DNA of 64,000 nucleotides from Bacillus sp. 2205SS5-2 (GTDB taxonomy: Bacteria > Bacillota > Bacilli > Bacillales > Bacillaceae_K): positions 1 through 64,000 of the forward strand of contig NZ_JAYKTS010000009.1 of NCBI RefSeq assembly GCF_037024155.1. Direction: 5' to 3'. Under the pieces are notes generated by a model. That model had not been told where the DNA came from. It saw only the letters and a program-made list of their open reading frames with translations, and made no database searches. Shown in pieces: positions 28,809-37,165 of the stretch. Each line of letters starts with the position of its first letter. Position 1 is the stretch's first letter. The position numbers and the translations under genes were made by a program.

Positions 28809-29798
28809 ATGAGTTTTTTTAAAAAAATGAAAGAAAAATTCACCACAAAATCTGATTCTGTGACAGATAAATTTAAAGAAGGCTTAACGAAAACGAGAGA
28901 TAATTTTTCTAACAAAGTAAATGATCTCGTAGCGAGATACCGCAAAATTGATGAGGAATTTTTTGAAGAGCTGGAAGAAATCTTGATAGGTGCGGATGTA
29001 GGATTTAATACGGTGATGGAATTAATTGATGAATTGAAGTTTGAAGTTCAGCGAAGAAACATTAGTGATTCGCGAGAAATTCAAAGTGTTATTTCTGAAA
29101 AATTGGTCGATATTTACGAAGGTAGCGATGAACGGTCAAGTAAATTGAATCTTCAAGAAAATAAACTCACAGTGATTTTGTTTGTCGGTGTCAATGGTGT
29201 TGGAAAAACAACCACAATTGGAAAATTGGCCCATAAGTTAACAAAAGAAGGCAATAAAGTGGTCTTAGCAGCAGGCGATACATTCCGTGCAGGGGCGATT
29301 GAGCAATTGGAGGTTTGGGGCGAGCGTGTTGGTGTTGATGTTGTGAAACAAGCAGCAGGTTCAGACCCTGCTGCGGTCATGTTTGATGCGGTTCAATCAG
29401 CTAAAGCCAAAAAAGCAGATGTGTTGATTTGTGACACAGCTGGACGATTGCAAAATAAAGTTAATTTAATGAAAGAACTAGAAAAGGTGAAAAAAGTAAT
29501 AGAGCGAGAAGTACCGAATGCTCCACATGAAGTTCTTCTGACGCTTGATGCCACTACAGGTCAAAACGCACTAATTCAAGCCAAGACCTTTAAAGAAGCG
29601 ACAGATGTGACTGGAATTGTTTTAACTAAGTTAGATGGAACGGCAAAGGGAGGAATCGTCCTTGCTATTCGCAACGAGCTTAACATCCCTGTTAAATTTG
29701 TAGGATTAGGAGAACAGATGGATGATTTGCAACCCTTTGACGCTGAAAAGTATGTATATGGGTTATTTTCTGACCTAATTGATCAAGAAGAAGCGTAG
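28809..29798 (+). CDS. ftsY: signal recognition particle receptor FtsY
   Basis: FtsY is the membrane-associated SRP receptor GTPase that receives ribosome-SRP complexes. The product (about 329 residues) has a short, basic N-terminal region ([11 protein letters not shown]), a helical N domain and a G domain with [10 protein letters not shown] near 118-127, [20 protein letters not shown] near 208-216, [10 protein letters not shown] near 272 and [15 protein letters not shown] at 28809 gives the conserved MSFFKK start; ATG at 28806 is equally usable. It is placed 13 bp after smc. Its partner ffh lies 0.5 kb downstream. Confidence 0.95.
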   Translation: MSFFKKMKEKFTTKSDSVTDKFKEGLTKTRDNFSNKVNDLVARYRKIDEEFFEELEEILIGADVGFNTVMELIDELKFEVQRRNISDSREIQSVISEKLVDIYEGSDERSSKLNLQENKLTVILFVGVNGVGKTTTIGKLAHKLTKEGNKVVLAAGDTFRAGAIEQLEVWGERVGVDVVKQAAGSDPAAVMFDAVQSAKAKKADVLICDTAGRLQNKVNLMKELEKVKKVIEREVPNAPHEVLLTLDATTGQNALIQAKTFKEATDVTGIVLTKLDGTAKGGIVLAIRNELNIPVKFVGLGEQMDDLQPFDAEKYVYGLFSDLIDQEEA

Positions 29799-29835
29799 CT
29801 GTTTAGATTGTTGCAATAGTCAACTATTGTCTGAT

Positions 29836-29871
29836 GGGGAGGGGATCTCTGTTTGTTGTCCCTTCTCTTTT
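29836..29871 (+). terminator. probable terminator after ftsY
   Basis: GGGGAGGGG pairs with CCCTTCTCT with several G-U pairs and a 15-nt loop, followed by TTT. Confidence 0.45.
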
Positions 29872-29909
29872 GGGGTAATTATGTGTTGTAATGTAGTGTA
29901 AGGTTCTGC

Positions 29910-29938
29910 TTGACTTTTATTATGTGACTCGGTATTCT
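29910..29938 (+). promoter_or_regulatory. sigma-A promoter of ylxM-ffh
   Basis: TTGACT (29910-29915), 17 bp, TATTCT (29933-29938), 41 bp before ylxM. Confidence 0.65.
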
Positions 29939-29979
29939 TCATATGTAAAGGTTTTTCACTTAACAAAGGGGGGAACAAC

Positions 29980-30312
29980 ATGTTAGAAAGAACGACAAGA
30001 CTTAACTATCTTTATGATTTTTATTCTTCGTTGTTAACTCCTAAACAAAGAAGTTATATGTCCCTTTATTTTTTAGATGATTTATCATTAGGTGAAATTG
30101 CTGAAGAGTTTGGTGTAAGCCGACAAGCTGTGTATGACAATATTAAACGAACAGAAGCAATGCTCGAAGAATACGAAAAAAAGCTGTTGCTCTTTGATAA
30201 ATTTAAACAAAAAGCTCAATTAATTAAACAATTTCGAATTGATCTTCAAGTCCAAGATGTAAGTGTAGAACAGATACAGGATTGGCTACAACAAATAGAG
30301 AAATTAGATTAG
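29980..30312 (+). CDS. ylxM: UPF0122 family helix-turn-helix protein YlxM
   Basis: YlxM is a small helix-turn-helix protein almost always encoded before ffh; in streptococci it interacts with SRP components. The 110 residues have a sigma-region-4-like fold with [29 protein letters not shown] (positions about 21-49) and a helical C-terminus. It has its own predicted promoter, a GGGGGGAAC ribosome site, and is 12 bp from ffh, supporting a two-gene unit. A direct DNA target is unknown. Confidence 0.92.
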   Translation: MLERTTRLNYLYDFYSSLLTPKQRSYMSLYFLDDLSLGEIAEEFGVSRQAVYDNIKRTEAMLEEYEKKLLLFDKFKQKAQLIKQFRIDLQVQDVSVEQIQDWLQQIEKLD

Positions 30313-30324
30313 GAGGCGGCATAG

Positions 30325-31668
30325 ATGGCATTCGAAGGGTTAGCCGACCGACTGCAAAGTACAATGCAAAAGATTCGCGGAAAAGGGAAAGTTTCCGAAG
30401 CAGACGTCAAAGAAATGATGAGAGAAGTTCGTCTGGCTTTACTTGAAGCAGATGTTAACTTTAAAGTAGTCAAACAATTCGTGAAAAAAGTAAGTGAACG
30501 TGCCATTGGTCAAGAAGTAATGACTAGCCTAACTCCAGGACAACAAGTGATTAAAGTCGTGAAAGAAGAACTGACCAATTTAATGGGTGGTGAACAGAGC
30601 GTGATCGCTGTGGGCAAACGTCCACCTACAGTAATTATGATGGTTGGTCTTCAAGGGGCAGGGAAAACAACAACGTCCGGGAAGCTTGCTAATCTTCTTC
30701 GTAAAAAGCATAATCGAAAGCCTTTGTTAGTGGCCGCTGATATTTATCGACCGGCAGCGATAAAGCAACTAGAAACATTAGGGAAGCAATTAACGTTACC
30801 TGTATTTTCATTGGGCGATCAAGTGAGTCCTGTTGAAATTGCTAAAAAAGGGATCGAACACGCGAAAGAAGAACATCTTGATTATGTGTTAATTGATACA
30901 GCTGGCCGCTTGCACATTGACGAAAATTTGATGGAGGAATTGAAACAAATTAAAGAATTGACCTCTCCTGACGAAATTTTCTTAGTGGTTGATGCGATGA
31001 CGGGGCAAGATGCTGTCAACGTTGCTGAGAGCTTTAATGATGCTCTTGGTATTACAGGTGTGGTTTTAACTAAACTTGATGGAGATACACGAGGCGGTGC
31101 GGCTTTAAGTATTCGTTCTGTGACGGATAAGCCGATAAAATTTGTCGGTATGGGCGAGAAGATGGATGCGTTAGAACCATTTTATCCAGAGCGTATGGCT
31201 CAGCGGATTTTAGGAATGGGAGATGTTTTGTCTCTTATTGAAAAGGCGCAAGTGAACGTAGATGAAGACAAAGCTAAAGAATTAGAACAAAAAATGAGAA
31301 CCTCATCCTTTACACTAGATGATTTTCTCGAGCAATTAGGCCAAGTTCGCCAAATGGGTCCCCTAGATGAACTGATTAAGATGATGCCGGGTGCGAACAA
31401 GATGAAAGGCTTAGATAAGATGCAGGTGGATGAAAAACAAATCAGTCATATCGAAGCGATTATTCAATCGATGACAAAAGAAGAAAAGTTGCATCCTGAA
31501 GTAATCAATGCCGGCAGAAGAAAGCGAATTGCTCGTGGAAGTGGCACGAGTATTCAAGAAGTCAATCGTCTATTAAAACAGTTTGAAGAGATGAAAAAAA
31601 TGATGAAACAAATGACAAATATGCAAGGAAAAGGGAAGAAGAAGGGCTTTAAATTCCCGTTTATGTAA
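30325..31668 (+). CDS. ffh: signal recognition particle protein Ffh
   Basis: Ffh binds SRP RNA and signal sequences of nascent membrane and secreted proteins. The 447 residues show the N domain, the G domain with GLQGAGKTTT near 107-116, DIYRPAAIKQL, DTAGRLH near 192 and TKLDGDTRGG near 247, and a methionine-rich M domain (about 300-447) with IARGSGTS and the run of MKKMMKQM near the end. It starts after TTAGGAGGCGG directly downstream of ylxM. Confidence 0.96.
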   Translation: MAFEGLADRLQSTMQKIRGKGKVSEADVKEMMREVRLALLEADVNFKVVKQFVKKVSERAIGQEVMTSLTPGQQVIKVVKEELTNLMGGEQSVIAVGKRPPTVIMMVGLQGAGKTTTSGKLANLLRKKHNRKPLLVAADIYRPAAIKQLETLGKQLTLPVFSLGDQVSPVEIAKKGIEHAKEEHLDYVLIDTAGRLHIDENLMEELKQIKELTSPDEIFLVVDAMTGQDAVNVAESFNDALGITGVVLTKLDGDTRGGAALSIRSVTDKPIKFVGMGEKMDALEPFYPERMAQRILGMGDVLSLIEKAQVNVDEDKAKELEQKMRTSSFTLDDFLEQLGQVRQMGPLDELIKMMPGANKMKGLDKMQVDEKQISHIEAIIQSMTKEEKLHPEVINAGRRKRIARGSGTSIQEVNRLLKQFEEMKKMMKQMTNMQGKGKKKGFKFPFM

Positions 31669-31859
31669 TTATCTTTGGCTCTTTTTGTTTGCATTGTTGC
31701 TATTTAGTCTAATTTTAGATGAATTGGTTTATTTTACTGGTGATTCATATCGAAAATAAACGTAGAGATGCGCCGAAACAAAGCTATATCATCGTTTATA
31801 AACTGAATCGAAATACAACATATTTTGCGAAAACAGCCCTATATCACTAAAAAAAGTAA

Positions 31860-31938
31860 CTGTTAAGAAAAAAGACTTTACAAACAAGTTATTTGGTATT
31901 ATACTAACGTCTGTTAAGAAAAAATACTTTACAAACAA
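31860..31938 (+). repeat. 28-bp direct repeat carrying the -35 of rpsP
   Basis: Two copies (31860-31887, 31911-31938) differ at one base and are 51 bp apart start to start. Each begins CTGTTAAGAAAAAA and contains CTTTACAAACAA, so each provides a TTTACA -35. Confidence 0.95.
31877..31905 (+). promoter_or_regulatory. sigma-A promoter of the rpsP operon
   Basis: TTTACA (31877-31882), 17 bp, TATACT (31900-31905). The second repeat copy supplies TTTACA at 31928-31933 with only a weak TAGTAA 17 bp further on. Confidence 0.82.
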
Positions 31939-31991
31939 ATCGACAGTAGATAGTAACTTATTTACTGTGAAATTTTCCGGAGGTGCTTTAA

Positions 31992-32264
31992 ATGGCAGTA
32001 AAAATTCGTTTAAAACGTATGGGAGCTAACAAATCCCCTTTCTATCGTATCGTAGTAGCAGATGCTCGTTCACCACGTGATGGTCGCGACATCGAAACAG
32101 TTGGGACATACAACCCAGTTTCTGAGCCAGCGATCGTTGACATTAACGAAGATCTAGCTCTTAAATGGTTAAAAGACGGTGCAAAACCATCAGACACTGT
32201 TCGTAACCTTTTCTCAAAGCAAGGAATTATGGAAAAATTCCACAATTCAAAACAAAGCAAGTAA
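31992..32264 (+). CDS. rpsP: 30S ribosomal protein S16
   Basis: S16 is an early-assembly protein of the small subunit. The 90-residue product begins [24 protein letters not shown] after the first residues and has [13 protein letters not shown], the typical family core. It follows TCCGGAGGTGC. It opens the ribosome-biogenesis cluster rpsP-khpA-ylqD-rimM-trmD-rplS, and its strong promoter is the best candidate for driving at least rpsP and khpA. Confidence 0.96.
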   Translation: MAVKIRLKRMGANKSPFYRIVVADARSPRDGRDIETVGTYNPVSEPAIVDINEDLALKWLKDGAKPSDTVRNLFSKQGIMEKFHNSKQSK

Positions 32265-32270
32265 TTCATC

Positions 32271-32507
32271 ATGATGACTGAACTACTACAAGCAATCGTA
32301 AAGCCTATTGTTGATCATCCTGAACAAGTATCGGTTACAGAGGTTGAACAAGATTATCGGATATTACTGACTCTCTCGGTTCATCCAGACGATATGGGAA
32401 AGGTCATTGGTAAGCAAGGACGAATTGCGAAAGCGATTCGAACAGTCGTTTACGCTGCAGCGGGTTCGCATCAACAGAAGAAAACCGTATTAGAAATCGT
32501 TGATTGA
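32271..32507 (+). CDS. khpA: KH-domain RNA-binding protein KhpA (YlqC)
   Basis: KhpA is a small single-KH-domain RNA-binding protein that pairs with KhpB (Jag) in Firmicutes. The 78 residues hold the KH GxxG loop in GKVIGKQGRIAKAIRTVV near 43-60. ATG at 32271 or at 32274 is possible; the ribosome site is not strong and the gene lies 6 bp after rpsP, so it is probably coupled. A terminator hairpin begins at its stop codon. Confidence 0.92.
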   Translation: MMTELLQAIVKPIVDHPEQVSVTEVEQDYRILLTLSVHPDDMGKVIGKQGRIAKAIRTVVYAAAGSHQQKKTVLEIVD

Positions 32508-32531
32508 AAGGGAGGGATAACCTCCCTTTTT
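32507..32531 (+). terminator. rho-independent terminator after khpA
   Basis: Perfect 9-bp stem AAAGGGAGG, loop GATAA, CCTCCCTTT, then TT. It likely attenuates rather than ends the rpsP cluster mRNA. Confidence 0.78.
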
Positions 32532-32594
32532 CCATATCTTTTTTTCCGCAAACTATAATATTTCTACATGGTCTTCATACATAAACTTCCCACT

Positions 32595-32622
32595 TTTACA
32601 AAGCTAAGGGCAAAGGTATAGA
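32595..32622 (+). promoter_or_regulatory. possible promoter of ylqD
   Basis: TTTACA (32595-32600), 16 bp, TATAGA (32617-32622), before a GGGGGA ribosome site. Confidence 0.4.
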
Positions 32623-32650
32623 GTAAAAGCTACTAAAGGGGGACACAAAG

Positions 32651-33043
32651 GTGAAAATTCTCCAAACAGTTATTGTCAAACAAGTACTAACAACACATAG
32701 TAAGGACAAACTATTTAAGAAATACGAAAGTCATAAACGTCAAATGCAAAAAGAAATTGATCAGTTTAAATTTGAATTAAAAAAACAAGAGAAAATGAAA
32801 AAATTTTCTCCGAAAACAATTGCCGTTCATTTTGAAAAAGAAATCGCAGCAAGACAAGAAAAAATAAAGTTGGTAGAATTTCAAATCGAACAATTAACTA
32901 TTTTGCCCATTGGTAGTGAGATCAAGGATCAAGAACTGCAATCGATCATTGAGGTTGAAGTCGGAGATCAATGGGAGAAGGTAATAAGCGGGAAAACTAT
33001 CTTAGTAAAAGATGGGGTTATATCTGAAATTCGTGAGAGGTGA
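32651..33043 (+). CDS. ylqD: YlqD family protein
   Basis: A 130-residue conserved Bacillales protein of unknown function, recognised mainly by its position between khpA and rimM and by a long charged helix. Residues about 20-85 are predicted coiled coil, rich in Lys/Glu ([20 protein letters not shown]), and the C-terminal part ([21 protein letters not shown]) looks like a small beta domain. GTG start after AAGGGGGACA. The terminator before it suggests some independent expression. No catalytic motif is evident. Confidence 0.8.
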   Translation: MKILQTVIVKQVLTTHSKDKLFKKYESHKRQMQKEIDQFKFELKKQEKMKKFSPKTIAVHFEKEIAARQEKIKLVEFQIEQLTILPIGSEIKDQELQSIIEVEVGDQWEKVISGKTILVKDGVISEIRER

Positions 33044-33050
33044 AAACAAC

Positions 33051-33560
33051 ATGGAAAAATGGTTTAACGTTGGTAAAATAGTGAATACGCATGGAGTGAA
33101 GGGTGAACTTAGAATCATTTCGAGTACTGACTTTCCTGAGGAAAGATATCGAAAAGGAAATGTGCTTAGCTTATTTCTTGAAAAAGAAGAAATTTCATTG
33201 ACTGTCTCTTCCTATCGCCGACACAAAAATTTCGACTTGCTTACATTTGAGGGATACGAAAATATTAATGATGTTGAACGTTTTAAGGGCGGAACATTAA
33301 AAGTAACAGAAGATCAATTGAGCGAGTTAGAAGAGGGTTCATTTTACTTTCACGAGATTATTGGCTGTAATGTTACAACTACTTCAGGTGAAGAAATTGG
33401 AGAAGTGAAAGAAATATTAGCCCCGGGCGCAAATGATGTTTGGGTTGTAAAAGGAAACAAAGGAGAATTCCTTATTCCCTATATTGAAGATATTGTTGTC
33501 AGCATCGATGTGGAGAAAAAACAGATTGTAATAGAACCGATGGAAGGGCTTTTGTCATGA
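33051..33560 (+). CDS. rimM: 16S rRNA processing protein RimM
   Basis: RimM helps assemble the 30S head and binds S19. The 169 residues contain an N-terminal barrel ([19 protein letters not shown]) and a C-terminal PRC-barrel domain with FYFHEIIGC and GANDVWVVK and the end EPMEGLL. I use ATG at 33051, preceded by GAGAGGTGA; a GTG/ATG start further upstream (33012) would read through the ylqD end. It overlaps trmD by 4 bp. Confidence 0.93.
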   Translation: MEKWFNVGKIVNTHGVKGELRIISSTDFPEERYRKGNVLSLFLEKEEISLTVSSYRRHKNFDLLTFEGYENINDVERFKGGTLKVTEDQLSELEEGSFYFHEIIGCNVTTTSGEEIGEVKEILAPGANDVWVVKGNKGEFLIPYIEDIVVSIDVEKKQIVIEPMEGLLS

Positions 33561-34288
33561 AAATCGATGTTCTTTCCTTGTTTCCGACGATGTTCCAGGG
33601 TGTCTTGAATGAATCCATCTTAAAAAAAGCAAGCGAAAAGGGAGCAGTCACATATTCTGTCACCAATTTCCGTGATTATGCAAGCAACAAGCACAACTCT
33701 GTTGATGATTACCCATATGGCGGAGGAGCGGGTATGGTTCTTATGGCTCAGCCAATCTTTGATGCTGTAGAAGAATTGAACAGCGGAGGAAAGAAGCCCC
33801 GTGTTATACTGATGTGCCCTCAAGGTGAGCGTTATACCCAGAAGAAAGCCGAAGAATTATCAAAGGAAGATCATTTGATCTTTTTATGTGGTCACTATGA
33901 AGGCTATGACGAAAGAATTCGAGAAAATATAGTCACAGACGAGATTTCCATAGGAGATTACGTGCTCACAGGCGGAGAATTAGGGTCGATGGTCGTCATT
34001 GATTCAGTGGTACGATTACTTCCCGGTGTGTTAGGAAACGAAGATTCTCCGATATTAGATTCCTTCTCTTCTGGATTACTCGAGCACCCTCATTATACTC
34101 GACCTGCTAATTTTCGTGGACTAGAAGTACCAGAAACTCTTCTTTCTGGCAATCATGCGAAAATCGCAGAGTGGAGAGAAAAGGAATCTCTACGTAGGAC
34201 ATTTGAAAGAAGACCAGATTTACTAGAGAATTATCCGTTATCAGAGCAACAGCAAAAATGGATATCTCAGTGGAGAAATTCTGAATAA
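33557..34288 (+). CDS. trmD: tRNA (guanine-N1)-methyltransferase TrmD
   Basis: TrmD methylates G37 next to the anticodon, preventing frameshifts. It is a knotted SPOUT enzyme; the 243 residues show [12 protein letters not shown] near 51-62, [12 protein letters not shown] near 111-122, and [14 protein letters not shown] near 132-145, which form the SAM-binding knot. It overlaps rimM by 4 bp and precedes rplS, the standard arrangement. Confidence 0.96.
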   Translation: MKIDVLSLFPTMFQGVLNESILKKASEKGAVTYSVTNFRDYASNKHNSVDDYPYGGGAGMVLMAQPIFDAVEELNSGGKKPRVILMCPQGERYTQKKAEELSKEDHLIFLCGHYEGYDERIRENIVTDEISIGDYVLTGGELGSMVVIDSVVRLLPGVLGNEDSPILDSFSSGLLEHPHYTRPANFRGLEVPETLLSGNHAKIAEWREKESLRRTFERRPDLLENYPLSEQQQKWISQWRNSE

Positions 34289-34418
34289 CCATTGCAAAGT
34301 AGCCCAAGATGTTGTAAGATATTCTTTGTGACTAAAAGTAGTTTCTACTTTCGTCTATTTTGAATGTTCCGCTGCAAACAAGTTTTGTATGAATGTCCTT
34401 TGGAAGGAGTTGAATTCA
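34289..34418 (+). promoter_or_regulatory. rplS leader (candidate L19 leader)
   Basis: The region between trmD and rplS is where Bacillales carry a described L19 leader RNA. It holds a 7-bp hairpin (AAAGTAG, TTT, CTACTTT at 34335-34351) and a GTTCCGCTGCAAAC segment before the ribosome site. Assignment rests on position and general look, not on a structural alignment. Confidence 0.35.
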
Positions 34419-34763
34419 ATGAACAATATTATTCGTGAAATTACGAAGGAGCAACTTCGCACTGATTTACCTAAATTCCGTGCTGGTGATACTGTACGTG
34501 TTCATGTGAACATCGTTGAGGGTAGCCGTGAGCGTGTTCAGGTATACGAAGGTGTTGTAATTAAACGTCGTGGTGGCGGTATTTCTCAAACATTTACAGT
34601 ACGTAAGATTTCTTACGGTGTAGGTGTAGAACGTACTTTCCCAGTAAACACGCCTAAAATTGCTAAAATCGAAGTATTGCGTCGTGGTAAAGTGCGTCGT
34701 GCGAAACTTTATTATCTACGTAATCTACGTGGTAAAGCAGCTCGTATTAAAGAAATTCGATAG
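34419..34763 (+). CDS. rplS: 50S ribosomal protein L19
   Basis: L19 lies at the 30S-50S interface. The 114 residues include [21 protein letters not shown], the conserved [11 protein letters not shown], and the end [12 protein letters not shown]. The ATG at 34419 follows TGGAAGGAG and gives [12 protein letters not shown]; an upstream in-frame ATG at 34389 is rejected because it lies before this ribosome site and adds no family match. A terminator follows. Confidence 0.96.
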   Translation: MNNIIREITKEQLRTDLPKFRAGDTVRVHVNIVEGSRERVQVYEGVVIKRRGGGISQTFTVRKISYGVGVERTFPVNTPKIAKIEVLRRGKVRRAKLYYLRNLRGKAARIKEIR

Positions 34764-34773
34764 TTATGAAATT

Positions 34774-34802
34774 AAAGGAGCTTGGGTTCAAGCTCCTTTT
34801 TC
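34774..34802 (+). terminator. rho-independent terminator after rplS
   Basis: AAAGGAGCTT, loop GGGTTC, AAGCTCCTTT, then TTT. Confidence 0.78.
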
Positions 34803-34893
34803 ATATTCATTTTCAATCCGAAATAGTATATACTTAGTAAGGTTATAAATAATAAATAGATAGATAATTATCTATAATAAAGGGGTGGAGGGA

Positions 34894-35445
34894 ATGGAGC
34901 GACAAAAAAACGAAGTATGGGAATGGACGAAAGCCTTATTAATAGCGGCGGGACTTGCGGCGATCATACGCTTCTTTTTATTCTCACCCATTGTGGTAGA
35001 TGGAAGCTCTATGGTCCCAACCTTACATAATGGTGAACGAATGATTATGAACAAAATCAGCTATCAGTTCAAAGAACCAGATCGATTTGATATCGTTGTC
35101 TTTCATGCACCTGGAAATAAAGACTATATTAAACGCGTGATTGGTTTACCAGGAGATGAAATTCAATACAAAGATGATGTGTTGTATATTAACGGTGAAG
35201 CTTATGATGAACCTTATCTGGATGAATACAAAAAGGAATATCCAGGAACACACTATACAAAAGACTTTTCATTAGAAGAAGTTATCAATCAAAGCACCGT
35301 ACCAGAAGGACATATTTTTGTGTTAGGGGATAATCGTCCCGTTAGTCAAGATAGTCGCACGATCGGCTCTGTTAATATCGAAGAGATTGTGGGCAATACG
35401 AGTATTGTTTTCTGGCCAGTTGGCAATGTACGGAATGTTGAATAG
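34894..35445 (+). CDS. lepB: type I signal peptidase
   Basis: Membrane-anchored serine peptidase that removes signal peptides from exported proteins. The 183 residues have a short cytosolic start, one membrane helix (about 11-32: [19 protein letters not shown]), the catalytic serine in DGSSMVPTL near 42 and the catalytic lysine in [13 protein letters not shown] near 81, then the C-terminal [11 protein letters not shown] box. I use ATG at 34894 after GGTGGAGGG rather than GTG at 34885 inside that site. B. subtilis has several paralogues, so the SipS/T/V assignment is left open. Confidence 0.93.
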   Translation: MERQKNEVWEWTKALLIAAGLAAIIRFFLFSPIVVDGSSMVPTLHNGERMIMNKISYQFKEPDRFDIVVFHAPGNKDYIKRVIGLPGDEIQYKDDVLYINGEAYDEPYLDEYKKEYPGTHYTKDFSLEEVINQSTVPEGHIFVLGDNRPVSQDSRTIGSVNIEEIVGNTSIVFWPVGNVRNVE

Positions 35446-35462
35446 AACCAGGAGGAATAGGC

Positions 35463-36326
35463 ATGACGATTCAATGGTTTCCTGGACATATGGCGAAAGC
35501 TCGCAGGGAAGTAACGGAAAAATTAAAATTAGTAGATATTATCATTGAGCTAGTAGATGCGAGAATCCCACTCTCTTCACGGAATCCAATGATTGATGAA
35601 ATTGTTCAACATAAACCACGTCTTGTGCTGTTGAATAAGGAAGATATGGCGGATCCTCATATGACAAAGCGGTGGATTTCGTATTTTGAGAGTGAAGGAA
35701 TGAAGGCTATTCCAGTGAATTCTCAAGCTGGGATAGGGATGCAACAAATTGTCAAAGCCTCACAAGATATTTTAAAAGAAAAATGGGACCGAATGAGAGC
35801 TCGTGGAATGAAACCGAGAGCGATACGTGCGATGATTGTTGGCATTCCTAATGTAGGGAAATCGACATTGATTAATCGGCTTGTCAAAAAAAATATTGCT
35901 AAAACAGGTAACACACCAGGCGTTACCAAGAAACAGCAGTGGATTAAAGTGGGCAAAGAGCTTGAACTGCTTGATACCCCTGGGATTTTGTGGCCAAAAT
36001 TTGAAGATCAATTGGTTGGATATAAATTGGCTTTGACGGGCGCGATTAAAGATACGATTCTCAATTTAGAAGATATATCTTTATTTGGGTTAAGGTTTTT
36101 AGAGAAACAATACCCCACTCGCTTAAAAGAACGTTATCAATTTGCTGAAATACCAGAAGATGTTCTCGAGAAATTCACACATATTGGGAAGCTCAGAGGC
36201 TGTTTAATTGCAGGTGGAGAAGTTGATTTTGATAAAACAGCAGAGCTGATCATCCGTGATATCCGTGGATTATATTTAGGCAAGATTACATTTGAGATTC
36301 CTGAAGAAGAAATGAGAGAAATGTAA
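35463..36326 (+). CDS. rbgA: ribosome biogenesis GTPase RbgA (YlqF)
   Basis: RbgA is a circularly permuted GTPase needed for late 50S assembly. Motif order is permuted as expected: G4 NKED near 60, then G1 [14 protein letters not shown] near 127-140 and DTPG near 177, followed by a helical C-terminal domain. The N-terminus [13 protein letters not shown] is diagnostic and includes the proposed catalytic histidine (H9). It starts after CCAGGAGGAAT and ends before a strong terminator. Confidence 0.95.
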   Translation: MTIQWFPGHMAKARREVTEKLKLVDIIIELVDARIPLSSRNPMIDEIVQHKPRLVLLNKEDMADPHMTKRWISYFESEGMKAIPVNSQAGIGMQQIVKASQDILKEKWDRMRARGMKPRAIRAMIVGIPNVGKSTLINRLVKKNIAKTGNTPGVTKKQQWIKVGKELELLDTPGILWPKFEDQLVGYKLALTGAIKDTILNLEDISLFGLRFLEKQYPTRLKERYQFAEIPEDVLEKFTHIGKLRGCLIAGGEVDFDKTAELIIRDIRGLYLGKITFEIPEEEMREM

Positions 36327-36328
36327 AT

Positions 36329-36357
36329 AAAGGCCCTGGCAGGGTCTTTATTTTTTT
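36329..36357 (+). terminator. rho-independent terminator after rbgA
   Basis: AAAGGCCCT, loop GGC, AGGGTCTTT (one G-U pair), then ATTTTTTT. Confidence 0.85.
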
Positions 36358-36392
36358 GATATAAATCCGATAAAGAAAAAGAGGCGATATGG

Positions 36393-37154
36393 TTGAAAAC
36401 AATAAAAGACATTATTGAAGCACTTCAACAGGTGACTGATTCGCAGGACCCTCTTTTGAAGTCTTTAGAAGAGGACAAACGAAAAGGTGTCCAGCAAGCA
36501 GTCGCAAAATGGTATCGTGAAGATAAGAAACACCGAACGCTAAATGATCTATTTGTAGAAATGTCTGTTTATGAACGGGAAAGAAGACTTGAAGGGTTCA
36601 CATTTATTGCTGGGATTGACGAAGTAGGAAGAGGTCCGCTCGCTGGACCTGTCGTCGCTAGCGCAGTAATTCTTCCTGAAAATAGCTTTATTCCAGGACT
36701 CAATGATTCAAAGAAGCTTAGTGAATCAAGAAGAGAGGAATTGTACCAGGAAATTCACAAGCAGGCTATTTCGGTTGGTATTGGGTTAGTTTCCGCTCTC
36801 GAAATCGATCAAATGAACATATATGAAGCTACAAAAAAAGCAATGATACAAGCTGTGCATCAGTTAACGCCAATGCCTGATTACTTACTAATCGATGCAA
36901 TGAAATTAGACTTACCTATCAAGCAGACTTCTCTCATAAAGGGAGATGGGAAATCTGTCTCCATTGCGGCAGCGTCTATAGTAGCAAAAGTAACGAGGGA
37001 CCGACTGATGAAAGAGTATGATAAGTTGTATCCTGTTTATGGGTTTCGCCGTCATATGGGGTATGGGACGAGTGAACATATTCAGGCAATAAACCAAGTA
37101 GGTCCATGTGAAATTCACCGTAGAACGTTTGCCCCTGTTAAGAATTTTGTTTAA
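36393..37154 (+). CDS. rnhB: ribonuclease HII
   Basis: RNase HII removes misincorporated ribonucleotides and RNA from RNA-DNA hybrids. The 253 residues have an N-terminal extension typical of Bacillus, then IAGIDEVGRGPLAGPVVASAV near 71-91 supplying the catalytic aspartate and glutamate, DSKKLS near 104 and later acidic residues in LLIDAMKL. TTG at 36393 is the start, 8 bp after GAGGCGA; an ATG at 36389 is out of frame. It is not obviously coupled to rbgA because a terminator lies between. Confidence 0.93.
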   Translation: MKTIKDIIEALQQVTDSQDPLLKSLEEDKRKGVQQAVAKWYREDKKHRTLNDLFVEMSVYERERRLEGFTFIAGIDEVGRGPLAGPVVASAVILPENSFIPGLNDSKKLSESRREELYQEIHKQAISVGIGLVSALEIDQMNIYEATKKAMIQAVHQLTPMPDYLLIDAMKLDLPIKQTSLIKGDGKSVSIAAASIVAKVTRDRLMKEYDKLYPVYGFRRHMGYGTSEHIQAINQVGPCEIHRRTFAPVKNFV

Positions 37155-37165
37155 AAGGAGAGTGG

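Larger units (their letters stand above)
31669..31991. other. ffh-rpsP intergenic region
   Basis: No gene. The region contains one copy (minus orientation) of a dispersed GGCTGTTTTCGCAAA motif at 31824-31838, two tandem copies of a 28-bp sequence (31860-31887 and 31911-31938), the rpsP promoter and its ribosome site. No clear terminator for ffh was found. Confidence 0.6.

Noticed and set aside
34861-34874. Palindrome TAGATAATTATCTA before lepB as operator
   Set aside because: It is AT-only except two bases on each side and lies in a TAGATAGATA-like simple stretch; chance explains it.
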